Numbered from the stretch's first letter, positions 1 to 6,556 are shown. The stretch is DNA of 11,363 nt from JACRJW01 sp964359095 (GCA_964359095.1 CAYHRJ010000032.1:1-11363), one strand, 5' to 3'. The notes: generated by a model not told the origin, from the sequence alone. Numbers and translations are program-made.

Positions 1-512
1 GGAGAAAGTTTGAGTCCGAACTTTTTTTCCACGTCCAACCGAACCTGCTCCAACGAAGTTTGCTTGAGAATAAAGTACAGGTCGACAAAATCTTTTGGAT
101 CAAAGCGGTCAATGAGAGCGGCAAGTTTATTTGCAGAGACATCTCGCAAACTATCAACCCGAACAACGTTGATTGTCTCGATGGGATTCAGTTGTGTAAA
201 TGGGTACTTGGTGAATTCCAATTTTAATTCGTCGTTCTCGATCATAAAAAAGAACATGCGTCGGTCATGGAGTTTTTCGTATCGTGTTGATGTTGCTCCG
301 ATGGCCTCAGCGATTTTTTTGACAGCCGTTTCGATTGCGACAGGATCAGGATCTGCAGGAGTGAAGAAATCTAGATCATCTGAAAAACGATGATGAAAAT
401 AATAGGCGGCTAAGGCCGTTCCGCCACTCAGGTAGAAAGCGTTCAACTCAGGGACTCCATTCACCATGGTCAAGACCTGTTGTTGAAGTGGCGTTAAAAC
501 GGTTTGTTCCAT
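1..512 (-). CDS. AbiEii/AbiGii-family nucleotidyltransferase toxin, partial (C-terminus outside window)
   Basis: The reading frame starts at an ATG at 512 and runs off the left edge after 170 codons. The N-terminal half carries the minimal nucleotidyltransferase signature: the glycine turn YLSGGTALAAYYFHH at residues 27-41, then SDDLDFF at 44-50, whose DLD is the expected metal-binding acid pair. A second conserved block follows at about 126-148 (SANKLAALIDR, then KDFVDLYFIL), typical of the AbiEii/AbiGii toxin family (PF08843). Members transfer nucleotides to RNA targets, often tRNA, and act as toxins or abortive-infection effectors in the cytoplasm. The start overlaps the upstream 66-codon gene by 19 bases, so the two are translationally coupled. 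The target here is unknown, and the missing C-terminus prevents a check for an intact fold. Confidence 0.85.
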   Translation of the reverse strand, partial: MEQTVLTPLQQQVLTMVNGVPELNAFYLSGGTALAAYYFHHRFSDDLDFFTPADPDPVAIETAVKKIAEAIGATSTRYEKLHDRRMFFFMIENDELKLEFTKYPFTQLNPIETINVVRVDSLRDVSANKLAALIDRFDPKDFVDLYFILKQTSLEQVRLDVEKKFGLKLS

Positions 513-694
513 AGAAGCAGCTCAAGAAAGGCTCGACGATTTTCAGGAATGTTCAGTTGTGGGAGGTATTTTTCCAACAGTGCCCGGTTGAGTTTGACGT
601 CATCACCGCCATAGTTAATCAAACGCTCCAGACCCCAAATTGGATCGGCTTTTGCTTGTTTTTCAAATGCGTCTTTGTCGTAATCCCATGGCAT
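494..694 (-). CDS. Small AbiEii-associated protein, candidate antitoxin or partner
   Basis: This 66-residue, soluble, mostly helical protein is rich in Leu, Asp, Glu and Lys. It has a WxLERLINYG segment at about residues 20-29 and a C-terminal block of the type KYLPQLNIPENRRAFLELLL at about 42-61. I do not recognise a named domain. Its end overlaps the nucleotidyltransferase start by 19 bases, the arrangement expected of an antitoxin or accessory subunit made just before its toxin. It follows the sugar transferase stop by 18 bases but has its own promoter-like sequence in the end of that gene. The bases that resemble a ribosome site (AGGA) are part of that extended -10, so translation may be leaderless. 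The antitoxin role is inferred from position only. Confidence 0.7.
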   Translation of the reverse strand: MPWDYDKDAFEKQAKADPIWGLERLINYGGDDVKLNRALLEKYLPQLNIPENRRAFLELLLWNKPF

Positions 695-703
695 AGTGTT
701 TGA

Positions 704-732
704 ATCCTATCACTAAGATGCGCCTCTTCCAA
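704..732 (-). promoter_or_regulatory. Promoter for the AbiEii-type module, predicted leaderless
   Basis: On the minus strand the site reads TTGGAA (732-727), a 17-base spacer, then TAGGAT (709-704) with TG one base upstream (712-711), an extended -10. Nine bases lie between the -10 and the ATG at 694, which puts the transcript start about three bases before the start codon. The -35 lies inside the 3' end of the sugar transferase gene. The spacing matches three other genes in the window. Confidence 0.55.
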
Positions 733-2125
733 ACAATACCACCAAAGGCGTTTTGAGCAAGATGAACAAATCAAGCCATGGATTCCAGTGTTCGATGTAA
801 TAGGTGTCCAGGCGTACTTCAGAATCGAAATCCAAGTCTGCGCGGCCGGAGATTTGTGCCATGCCGGTGATGCCGGGTTTTACGGTCATGACTTTTCGAT
901 GTTCTGGTTTGTATCGGTCGACTTCTTCTGGTAGATGCGGGCGTGGGCCTACTAGACTCATTCGACCTATCAGAACCAGAAAAAACTCAGGTAACTCATC
1001 GATAGAAAATTTTCGAATGAACGATCCAACTCGCGTGATACGAGGATCGTTTTTGATTTTGACGAGCGGCGTGCCGTGGCGTGAGTCGTCTGCGGAGAGC
1101 TCGTCGTAGCGCATTGAGTGTGTGCCTGGTCGCATGGAACGGAATTTGAGATAGCGAAACGGGCGGCCACCTTGTCCTATGCGTTCAACAGGCGAACCAT
1201 CATCGAGTTTTGAGAAAAAGATGGATCCACGCGAGTCGAGTTTAATGGCAATGGCTGTGACGAACATGATCGGGGAGGTGAGCAAGATGAGGATGCTCGC
1301 GCCAGCGATATCAAACAGACGTTTGTAGATTGCCCCCCAACCGTCCAGTGGTGTCTTTTGTACTTCGATGACGGGCACACCAGCGTACATGTGGATGATG
1401 GAACGTCCCACGGCTGCGGTGAACAGATCTGCCGAGTAGCGGAACACGAGATGCTCTTGTTCGGTGAACGCGATGAGCTCAAGCGTCTGGTGGCGCGTGG
1501 CTTCGGGATCTGCCAAAACGATCTCGTCGAGTTCATCTTTACGTTTCATCTCACGCAGGTGTGTTGCGACGTTTTTGTTAAACGTCTTGAAGTGACCAAC
1601 GACGCGGAATCCTAGACGGCGTTTGTGTTTGAATTCATCCATGAGGGCTTTAGTCACGCTCGTGTCTCCGATGATGACTACGCGATGGATGCCAATGCCA
1701 AAGTGAAGGAGTGATCGTTGGAATCCGCGCACCGTGAGGCGTGTGAGGCAGACGAAGAGGATTGCCAAGATCCAAGCTGCAAGTGCGATGAATCTGGATT
1801 CAAACAGCACGCGAGAAAAAAAAGAAATCGCGAATACGAGCGCCATGCCAGCTGAACAGGCCAGAGTAATACGAGAGAGTTCGTGGCCCACAGAGGAACG
1901 TCTTGTGTTGTATAAACCCGTGATCGCAAAGATGAGGATGAACAGAAGCGTGGTGGGCGTGACGACTGTGAAATAGCTGTCTAAGTTTAAATCAAAAATT
2001 ACCGGACGAATCTGTGTGAAGGCTGGATGGTAACGCGCTAAGAAAGCAGCCATGGCTGCGGCTGTAAGCGCGAAAAAATCAAATGGGACAAGAGCGAGAG
2101 TGAAAGCCAATTCAGATCGCTTCAT
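713..2125 (-). CDS. Polyprenyl-phosphate sugar phosphotransferase (exopolysaccharide/glycan initiating enzyme, WbaP-like)
   Basis: This 470-residue membrane enzyme is predicted to move a sugar-1-phosphate from a nucleotide sugar onto undecaprenyl phosphate, the first step of an exopolysaccharide, capsule or glycan pathway. Four hydrophobic helices lie at about residues 8-30, 52-72, 86-105 and 112-130. A Rossmann-like domain follows, starting RVVIIGDTSVTKAL at 148. The C-terminal catalytic domain (PF02397) starts at KRLFDIAGA (268) with a membrane-entering helix at about 274-296. It holds LKFRSM (326-331), FSIDELPE with the catalytic Asp-Glu pair (373-380), MSLVGPRP (389-396) and KPGITGMAQISGR (416-428). 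Length and domain order are normal for the family. The sugar cannot be told from sequence. It is divergent from rnpB, with its own extended -10 ending nine bases before the ATG. Confidence 0.93.
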   Translation of the reverse strand: MKRSELAFTLALVPFDFFALTAAAMAAFLARYHPAFTQIRPVIFDLNLDSYFTVVTPTTLLFILIFAITGLYNTRRSSVGHELSRITLACSAGMALVFAISFFSRVLFESRFIALAAWILAILFVCLTRLTVRGFQRSLLHFGIGIHRVVIIGDTSVTKALMDEFKHKRRLGFRVVGHFKTFNKNVATHLREMKRKDELDEIVLADPEATRHQTLELIAFTEQEHLVFRYSADLFTAAVGRSIIHMYAGVPVIEVQKTPLDGWGAIYKRLFDIAGASILILLTSPIMFVTAIAIKLDSRGSIFFSKLDDGSPVERIGQGGRPFRYLKFRSMRPGTHSMRYDELSADDSRHGTPLVKIKNDPRITRVGSFIRKFSIDELPEFFLVLIGRMSLVGPRPHLPEEVDRYKPEHRKVMTVKPGITGMAQISGRADLDFDSEVRLDTYYIEHWNPWLDLFILLKTPLVVLFGRGAS

Positions 2126-2134
2126 ACGACCCTT

Positions 2135-2143
2135 ATGCTATCA
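2135..2143 (-). promoter_or_regulatory. Extended -10 promoter of the sugar transferase gene
   Basis: On the minus strand the site reads TGATAGCAT, an extended -10 (TG at 2143-2142, hexamer 2140-2135). No good -35 is visible at 16-18 bases, as expected for a promoter relying on the TG element. Nine bases separate the hexamer from the ATG at 2125. An AAGGG in those nine bases could act as a weak ribosome site, so leaderless translation is not the only reading. Confidence 0.5.
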
Positions 2144-2150
2144 AAATTGC

Positions 2151-2179
2151 TTGACATCGACCAGAGTCTCTGATATCTT
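2151..2179 (+). promoter_or_regulatory. rnpB promoter (TTGACA, 17, TGATATCTT)
   Basis: A perfect -35 TTGACA (2151-2156), a 17-base spacer and a -10 TATCTT (2174-2179) preceded by TG at 2171-2172 make the strongest promoter in the window. The predicted start at about 2186 coincides with the first base of the P1 helix of RNase P RNA, so the start-site rule (seven bases after the -10) is supported by the RNA structure itself. Confidence 0.85.
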
Positions 2180-2209
2180 TTTTTCGTCCAAGGACTGTCG
2201 GATGGCTAC

Positions 2210-2309
2210 NNNNNNNNNNNNNNNNNNNNNNNNNNNNNNNNNNNNNNNNNNNNNNNNNNNNNNNNNNNNNNNNNNNNNNNNNNNNNNNNNNNNNNNNNNN
2301 NNNNNNNNN
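2210..2309. other. Assembly gap of exactly 100 N
   Basis: The run of unknown bases is exactly 100 long, the usual placeholder for a scaffold gap of unknown size. It lies between P2 and the universal core of rnpB, where P3 should be. In E. coli about 35-40 bases occupy this position, so the true missing length may be well under 100. Confidence 0.9.
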
Positions 2310-2478
2310 GAGGAAAGTCCGAACACCTGTTGTGTCGCAAGACATAACACAAAAGAGAGTCGCTAACGGCGACCAGGTATAAGAATTGGGGCTCGCGGAA
2401 TTGGAGAAATCTGTTCCATGACTCCTGACTCAAAACCTAGGGAAAGTACCACAGAGACTATACTAGCCAAAGACTTCG

Positions 2479-2504
2479 TCCTCCTTCGCTAAAGCTTCGG
2501 AGGA
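2479..2504. repeat. Small palindromic element, copy 1 (tip of RNase P helix P12)
   Basis: The architecture is TCCTCC, TTC, GC-TAAA-GC, TTC, GGAGGA: a six-pair outer stem, a 3x3 internal loop, a two-pair inner stem and a small loop. It forms the distal part of the presumed P12 helix of RNase P RNA. Read on the other strand it has the GAA/GAA form of copies 2 and 3. Confidence 0.65.
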
Positions 2505-2627
2505 TGCCTGCGGCAAAACGTGAAAAGTGAGGCGGTGTTGAGCAATCAGCTACGCTTCTCGCTCCATGGTGACATGGATTGTGGCAAACCCTTCCGCATC
2601 GATTCATCAAAAATGAATAGGTGCGGA

Positions 2628-2662
2628 TCCGCCGAAGCTCGGTTCTACCGAGCGAAGGTGGA
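2628..2662. repeat. Small palindromic element, copy 2 (inside RNase P RNA)
   Basis: The architecture is TCCGCC, GAA, GCTCGG, a five-base loop, CCGAGC, GAA, GGTGGA. The outer stem has six pairs (one G-T), the 3x3 internal loop is GAA/GAA, and the inner stem has six pairs. It lies between the J11/10-like GGCAAACCC and the P7/P5 3' strands, next to another hairpin at about 2593-2627. Confidence 0.6.
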
Positions 2663-2795
2663 CTCTGGTGCAAGAGCAAATTAGGTAGCTCGCTTGAGCC
2701 GGCCAGCAATGGTCGGTCTAGATAGATTGCCATCTCGTCCGACGTTACGTCGGACAAGACAAAATTCGGCTTACAGACAGTTCCTAGGACACCTA

Positions 2796-2822
2796 AAATA
2801 CTCGCCTCGTGCGAGTATTTTT
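2796..2822. terminator. Bidirectional intrinsic terminator shared by rnpB and trpS
   Basis: Perfect 10-base arms (2796-2805 and 2811-2820) enclose a CTCGT loop. The plus strand continues into a five-T run (2818-2822). On the minus strand the mirrored arm also ends in a T run. It sits between the convergent ends of rnpB (2790) and trpS (2829), so it can serve both. Confidence 0.88.
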
Positions 2823-2828
2823 GATTGA

Positions 2829-3815
2829 TTAGAGCGTCACGCCGATTTTTTTTCGCACATCGATCATTTTTTTCTCAGCGATGGCTTTGGCGCGGAAGGC
2901 GCCGTTGTCGAGGATTCTCAGGAGCTCTGTTGGACTGCCAAGATAGCGATTGATTTTTTCTTGAAGGGGAGTGAGAAAAGCGGTGAGTTCGCGCGCGAGG
3001 TCGGTTTTGAAATCGCCGTAGCCTTTGCCTTCGTAGGCGGTTTCAATTTCTTTGGTCGTCCGTCTTGTAACGAGCGAGAGGATCGTGATCAAGTTGGTGA
3101 TCCCTGGTCGTGATGGACTTACGCGAATTGTTCCTTCCGAGTCAGTGACCGCGGCTTTGATTTTTTTGAGGACAGTCTTCTCATCGTCCATGAGCGAGAT
3201 GAAGTTTTTTTCACTTGCCGCAGACTTTGACATTTTTTTTTCTGGGTCATCGAGTGCCATGATGCGCGCCCCTTGTTTTCGGATCTCGGGTTTTGGGATT
3301 GTGAATGTCTCGCCAAATTTTTTGTTGAAGCGTTCGGCTAAGTCACGCGCTAGCTCGACGTGTTGTTTTTGATCATCACCAACCGGTACGACCTCAGTAT
3401 CGTAGAGCAGAATGTCCGCAGCCATCAGGACGGGATAATCAAACAATCCAACCGAGACGCTCTCGCCTTTGCCCAGAGCTTTATCTTTGTACTGCGTCAT
3501 CCTCTCAAGCTCTCCCATGCGAACGAGACAGTTCAAGATCCATGCAAGTTCCGTGTGTTCAGAGACTCTCGACTGCTGAAAGAGGATTGTTTTTTCAGGA
3601 TCAATGCCACAGGCCAGGTACGTCGCCGCGGCAAACAAGCTATTGCGTCGAAGTTCTGCTGGATCCTGCGTCACTGTGATCGCATGGTAGTCGACCATGA
3701 AGAGCAGGTTCTGATTCCCCGCAGCCTGAAGATTCACCATGGGCTCAATGGCGCCAAAGTAGTTGCCGATATGCAGGACGCCGGAGGGTTGCAGAGCGGT
3801 GAGAATGCGACTCAT
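2829..3815 (-). CDS. trpS: Tryptophan--tRNA ligase
   Basis: This is a class I aminoacyl-tRNA synthetase that activates tryptophan with ATP and loads tRNA-Trp in the cytoplasm. The 328 residues match the usual bacterial length. The HIGH motif is HIGN at residues 15-18 (in QPSGVLHIGNYFGA), and KMSKS is at 194-198. The block MAADILLYDTEVVPVGDDQK (131-150) followed by QHVE holds the tryptophan-specificity Asp134 and the ATP/Trp pocket; GARIMALDDP and AVTDSEGTIR are also typical. It starts 16 bases after the RelE-like gene in the same direction, with only a weak purine stretch (GAAGAAG) before the ATG. I see no promoter of its own in the end of the toxin gene, so the toxin-antitoxin promoter probably drives it. 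It ends at the terminator shared with rnpB. Confidence 0.97.
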   Translation of the reverse strand: MSRILTALQPSGVLHIGNYFGAIEPMVNLQAAGNQNLLFMVDYHAITVTQDPAELRRNSLFAAATYLACGIDPEKTILFQQSRVSEHTELAWILNCLVRMGELERMTQYKDKALGKGESVSVGLFDYPVLMAADILLYDTEVVPVGDDQKQHVELARDLAERFNKKFGETFTIPKPEIRKQGARIMALDDPEKKMSKSAASEKNFISLMDDEKTVLKKIKAAVTDSEGTIRVSPSRPGITNLITILSLVTRRTTKEIETAYEGKGYGDFKTDLARELTAFLTPLQEKINRYLGSPTELLRILDNGAFRAKAIAEKKMIDVRKKIGVTL

Positions 3816-3831
3816 ACTTCTTCAAGATCGG

Positions 3832-4194
3832 TTACGTGATTTTTCCTCTGTGATGATCAAGTTCAAATAGGATGTGTTGGAGGTGGTCGTTCATTTCTTT
3901 TTGAGAGACCGTTTCTCGGTCGCCTTTAAAGTAGATCGTTACAGGAACAAGTAAATCGTCTACGTCAACGACGAGCAGAATCAATCGAAACGCGTTGCTT
4001 TTTCCGCGACGCAGGCTCTTCGCGCTGAGTCGAACTTTATAGACGTCGTCGCCGAGGTGGTCGTGGTGGTCTGGATGAAAGGTATGAAGCGTGTTGATGA
4101 CAGCATCCTTCAAGTCACGATGTTTTTTGACGAGTGGTTTGAGCTGACGCTTGAAGTAAGAAAGGACGATAATTTTCGACATATCCTTATACAT
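3832..4194 (-). CDS. RelE/ParE-superfamily toxin
   Basis: This is a 120-residue basic protein with the RelE-like order of elements: an N-terminal strand (IIVLSYFKRQL, about 8-18), helices with LKPLVKKHRDLKDAVINTL, then VYKVRLSAKSLRRGKSNAFRLILLVV (51-76), where KVRL...GKSNAFR matches the family's conserved strand and basic patch. The final strand VTIYFKGDRE (85-94) is followed by a helix. RelE toxins cut mRNA in the ribosome; ParE relatives poison gyrase, and the sequence does not separate the two securely. The chosen ATG overlaps the antitoxin stop by 8 bases, with an AGGAA upstream. A second ATG at 4182 is possible. It is paired with the ribbon-helix-helix gene upstream. trpS follows 16 bases after its stop. 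Confidence 0.8.
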   Translation of the reverse strand: MYKDMSKIIVLSYFKRQLKPLVKKHRDLKDAVINTLHTFHPDHHDHLGDDVYKVRLSAKSLRRGKSNAFRLILLVVDVDDLLVPVTIYFKGDRETVSQKEMNDHLQHILFELDHHRGKIT

Positions 4195-4441
4195 CCGCTA
4201 GCTGTTCCTGGATGGATGGCATGGTTCGACCACGATACTGTTTTGAAATCATCTTCTTGATCGACTTCGTCAGAAAGTGGAAACGCTCTTCTTCAGATGT
4301 CACGGGTTTATCGAGAAGATCGATGAAATGAACGGCGGCAAAGCGAAAAAATTCCGCTTTGCTCGCGAATCCTTTTTGTCGAATCGTTTCGTCGACGCGC
4401 TTTTCAAGAACCTGTGGAATGGAAAAATTTACGATAGACAT
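4187..4441 (-). CDS. Ribbon-helix-helix antitoxin
   Basis: The chosen product has 84 residues and starts MSIVNFSIPQVLEKRVDETI. The short strand VNFSIP and two helices (LEKRVDETIRQKG, then SKAEFFRFAAVHFIDLL) match a CopG/ParD-type ribbon-helix-helix DNA-binding domain. The acidic and basic C-terminal tail to residue 84 would wrap the toxin. An in-frame ATG exists 60 bases further upstream, but it lies on the -35 element of the predicted promoter, so I prefer the start at 4441. The protein should neutralise the RelE-like toxin and repress its own promoter, probably through the palindrome at 4450-4465. No clear ribosome site precedes the start. Confidence 0.8.
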   Translation of the reverse strand: MSIVNFSIPQVLEKRVDETIRQKGFASKAEFFRFAAVHFIDLLDKPVTSEEERFHFLTKSIKKMISKQYRGRTMPSIQEQLADV

Positions 4442-4449
4442 ACAGTGAT

Positions 4450-4465
4450 GATTAGATATCGAATC
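4450..4465. promoter_or_regulatory. Candidate operator for the antitoxin
   Basis: A 16-base inverted repeat reads GATT, A, GATATC, G, AATC: palindromic except for one pair. It sits between the predicted transcript start (about 4466) and the antitoxin ATG (4441), where a self-repressing ribbon-helix-helix dimer would bind. Binding itself is inferred. Confidence 0.45.
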
Positions 4466-4472
4466 TATGGGT

Positions 4473-4501
4473 AGCGTATCGCACAGATAAGCGCGTGTCA
4501 A
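4473..4501 (-). promoter_or_regulatory. Promoter of the toxin-antitoxin-trpS unit
   Basis: On the minus strand TTGACA (4501-4496) is separated by 17 bases from TACGCT (4478-4473). The -35 is perfect; the -10 is poor and lacks the TG extension. The -35 begins three bases after the RNase J terminator arm, so the unit is insulated from rnj transcription and starts at once. Confidence 0.55.
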
Positions 4502-4504
4502 CGC

Positions 4505-4537
4505 AAAACTCCTAACCCTTATGTGGTCAGGAGTTTT
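4505..4537 (-). terminator. Intrinsic terminator of the RNase J gene
   Basis: Arms 4505-4517 and 4525-4537 pair over 13 bases with one G-T and a seven-base loop. In minus-strand direction the hairpin ends in TTTT followed by GCG. It lies 7 bases after the rnj stop codon. Confidence 0.8.
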
Positions 4538-4544
4538 ATGGTTA

Positions 4545-6509
4545 TTACACTTCGATAACGACTGGCAATATCATCGGCCTTCGTTCCGTCTTTTTGTAGA
4601 GGAATTTTCCGACTTCGTCGCGGATGCGTTCGCGGGTGTACTTGGGATCAGCGGAAGATCTTGGATCGTTGTCGAGCATGGCTTTCTTCACTTCTGCGCG
4701 CGTGGCGGTAATGAGTTCTTGTTGGTCTTTCATGAAGATGAAACCTCGACTGACAATGTCTGGGTTTCCAATGAGTTTTCCTGTGCTCTTTTCGATTTGG
4801 ACGATCACGATCACCATGCCGTCCTCGGCGAGCACCTGGCGATCACGCAAGACGACTTGCGAGACATCGCCTACGCCCAAGCCGTCCACGAAGACATAAT
4901 CGGTAGGAACCTTTTCTTTGCGCAACACGCCGTGGCCTTTTGTGAACTCCATGATCTGCCCGTTGTCCACCACGAAGACGTTTTCTTTGGTCCATCCCAT
5001 GGAATAGGCAACCTTGGCGTTCTCACGCAACAAGAAGTGATTGCCCTCGATAGGAACGTAGTACTTGGGTTTGAACAGCGCGAGCATGAGCTTGATGTCT
5101 TCTTTTTTGGCGTGGCCTCCGGCGTGGACGTCCATCATCTTGTAGTTGATGACGTTTGCGCCCTTGCGATAGAGCGTGTCCATGAGACGTTGAACAGAGT
5201 TTTCATTTCCAGGAATCACGGACGAAGAAAAAATAATCGTGTCGGATTCTCGAATCTGGACACTTCGATGTTCGTTGTTAGCGATGCGGTTGAGCGCGGC
5301 ATTTTTTTCACCCTGTGCGCCTGTACAAATGAGAACGATCTTGTTGTCTTCGTAGGAATCCATCTGTTCAGGTTTGATGAGTGTGGACTGATTGCATTTG
5401 ATGAAGCCCATCACCTTGGCGATCTCCACGTTGGTTTTCATGGAGTAGCCGTCGATGGCGACTTTTTTGCCATGGCGCTCAGAGGATTCGATCAGTTGTT
5501 TGACGCGACTCAACAAGGAAGCAAACGTTCCTACAATGAGACGCCCAGGGGCTTTTTCAATGATGAGATCGAGTTCTTCACCGATCACTTTTTCAGAAAC
5601 TTGTTGTCCTGGATGGTTTGCGTTGGTGGAGTCTCCCATCAGAACGAGTACACCTTCTTTTCCAAGACTCGCGATGTGTTGGAAATCTGCGTGCACTGTG
5701 CCAACAGGATGGAAATCAAATTTCCAGTCGCCGGTGTGGCAGACACGTCCCACTGGGGAGTCGATCACGATTCCAACTGAGTCTGGGATTGAGTGGTTGA
5801 TATGGAAGAAAGAGACCGTCAAACTTCCGAGTCGCAGCACGTCACTGGCTTTGGTCATTTTGATGTTGAGCGGACGCGTGTGGAAATCTTCTTGTCGGCG
5901 TTTGATGATGGCCGCTGACATCGGGAGCGCGTAGATAGGTGGGTTGCCGATATTTGGAATGGTGTGGGGAATGGCGCCGATGTGGTCGTAGTGACCGTGC
6001 GTGATAATGAGTCCGCGGACGTTTTTTTCCTTGCCTTTGAGGTAGCTCATGTTGGGAATGATGTAGTCAATCCCTGGCATGTTTTCCTCAGGGAACTGAA
6101 GACCCATGTCAATCAGAATGATATCGTTTTTATACTCAATGAGCGTGCAGTTGCGACCGACTTCTTCACAGCCTCCAAGCACCATGATGCGCAGAGTTTC
6201 GCCGGTGGGAGAGGAGAAGGTTTGAGTTTGCGTGGCTTGTGTGGTCGTAGTTTGAGCGTGCCCATGAGCTATCGGTCGGTGTCCGGGTGTGGTTGGACGA
6301 TGCTGTTGTGTAGTTGATGCTGTGCTGTGACCGAGTGAGAACGGAGCGTGTGCGGAGGCTGATGGAGCGTGAGGCACTGAGGTTGGACGTTGGTGAGAGG
6401 CTGGTGGGTGATCCGTGCGCGGTTTTTGCGATCGGAAAATGCGCCCGCGATATTTGGGCTTGCCTCCACGTGGAGCCCCTTGGGGTTTACGTGGTTGTTG
6501 TGGGGACAT
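4545..6509 (-). CDS. rnj: Ribonuclease J with a disordered N-terminal extension
   Basis: This metallo-beta-lactamase/beta-CASP nuclease combines 5'-to-3' exonuclease and endonuclease activity in mRNA decay and rRNA maturation. The core starts near residue 106 (LRIMVLGGCEEVGRNC). Metal and active-site motifs are HGHYDHIGA (171-179), HINHS (236-240) and HTGDWKFD (258-265). The beta-CASP part shows GTFASLLSRV (327-336), CTGAQGEKNAAL (395-406), SSSVIPGNE (428-436) and HAGGH (462-466). The C-terminal domain runs to about 654. The first 105 residues are unusual: low-complexity, rich in Pro, His, Thr and Gln, with a basic start (PRKPQGAPRGGKPKYRGR). They are probably unstructured and could bind RNA or partners. 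No ribosome site precedes the ATG, where the sequence is T-rich. A repeat-built hairpin lies upstream, and a terminator follows the stop. Confidence 0.96.
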   Translation of the reverse strand: MSPQQPRKPQGAPRGGKPKYRGRIFRSQKPRTDHPPASHQRPTSVPHAPSASAHAPFSLGHSTASTTQQHRPTTPGHRPIAHGHAQTTTTQATQTQTFSSPTGETLRIMVLGGCEEVGRNCTLIEYKNDIILIDMGLQFPEENMPGIDYIIPNMSYLKGKEKNVRGLIITHGHYDHIGAIPHTIPNIGNPPIYALPMSAAIIKRRQEDFHTRPLNIKMTKASDVLRLGSLTVSFFHINHSIPDSVGIVIDSPVGRVCHTGDWKFDFHPVGTVHADFQHIASLGKEGVLVLMGDSTNANHPGQQVSEKVIGEELDLIIEKAPGRLIVGTFASLLSRVKQLIESSERHGKKVAIDGYSMKTNVEIAKVMGFIKCNQSTLIKPEQMDSYEDNKIVLICTGAQGEKNAALNRIANNEHRSVQIRESDTIIFSSSVIPGNENSVQRLMDTLYRKGANVINYKMMDVHAGGHAKKEDIKLMLALFKPKYYVPIEGNHFLLRENAKVAYSMGWTKENVFVVDNGQIMEFTKGHGVLRKEKVPTDYVFVDGLGVGDVSQVVLRDRQVLAEDGMVIVIVQIEKSTGKLIGNPDIVSRGFIFMKDQQELITATRAEVKKAMLDNDPRSSADPKYTRERIRDEVGKFLYKKTERRPMILPVVIEV

Positions 6510-6522
6510 AAATAAAAAAGAT

Positions 6523-6556
6523 GGGTAGGTGGATTAGGTGGGTAGGTGGATTAGGT
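6523..6556. repeat. Two perfect 17-base tandem repeats upstream of RNase J
   Basis: The unit GGGTAGGTGGATTAGGT occurs twice in a row (6523-6539, 6540-6556), followed by a degenerate third piece (GGTTAAGGT). Related inverted units (ACCT-rich) lie at 6591-6628. In the mRNA sense these read as CCACCT-type pyrimidine repeats just before the start codon. Confidence 0.85.

Larger units (their letters stand above)
2186..2790 (+). ncRNA. rnpB: RNase P RNA (interrupted by a 100-N assembly gap)
   Basis: This is the catalytic RNA of RNase P, which removes the 5' leader of pre-tRNAs. P1 is formed by the first 14 bases (2186-2199) and 2776-2790. P2 pairs GATGGC (2201-2206) with GCCATC (2729-2734). The universal core GAGGAAAGTCC lies at 2310-2320, and its 3' partner ATTCGGCTTAC at about 2764-2774. 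CACAGAGA (about 2450-2457), a GTGAAAA...GTGTTGAGC block (about 2520-2546), GAGC/GCTC P15 with an intact GGT for tRNA CCA binding (2684-2686), GCTTGAGCC, P18 and an 8-bp P19 hairpin (2737-2755) are all present. P3 falls in the gap. A hairpin after CR I (about 2328-2346, GCAA loop) resembles P5.1. The P12 tip and a region near 2588-2662 hold extra hairpins. Identification is near certain; helix names outside the core are my assignment. Confidence 0.95.

Noticed and set aside
10..393. Open frame of 127 codons on the plus strand
   Set aside because: It is antisense to the nucleotidyltransferase gene, which has clear family motifs; the product has low-complexity Ser/Arg/Lys content and no recognisable fold.
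2458..2757. Open frame of 99 codons on the minus strand
   Set aside because: It overlaps the conserved parts of rnpB; the RNA structure explains the conservation and the predicted protein has no features.
4442..4501. Longer antitoxin start at 4501 (104 residues)
   Set aside because: The extra 20 residues have no family similarity and their codons coincide with the -35 and -10 elements and the palindrome.
4521..5780. Open frame of 419 codons on the plus strand
   Set aside because: It lies wholly antisense to the well-supported RNase J gene. Its product is rich in Phe, His, Val and Asp with no domain, as expected from reading the complement of a coding frame, and it has no promoter or ribosome site.
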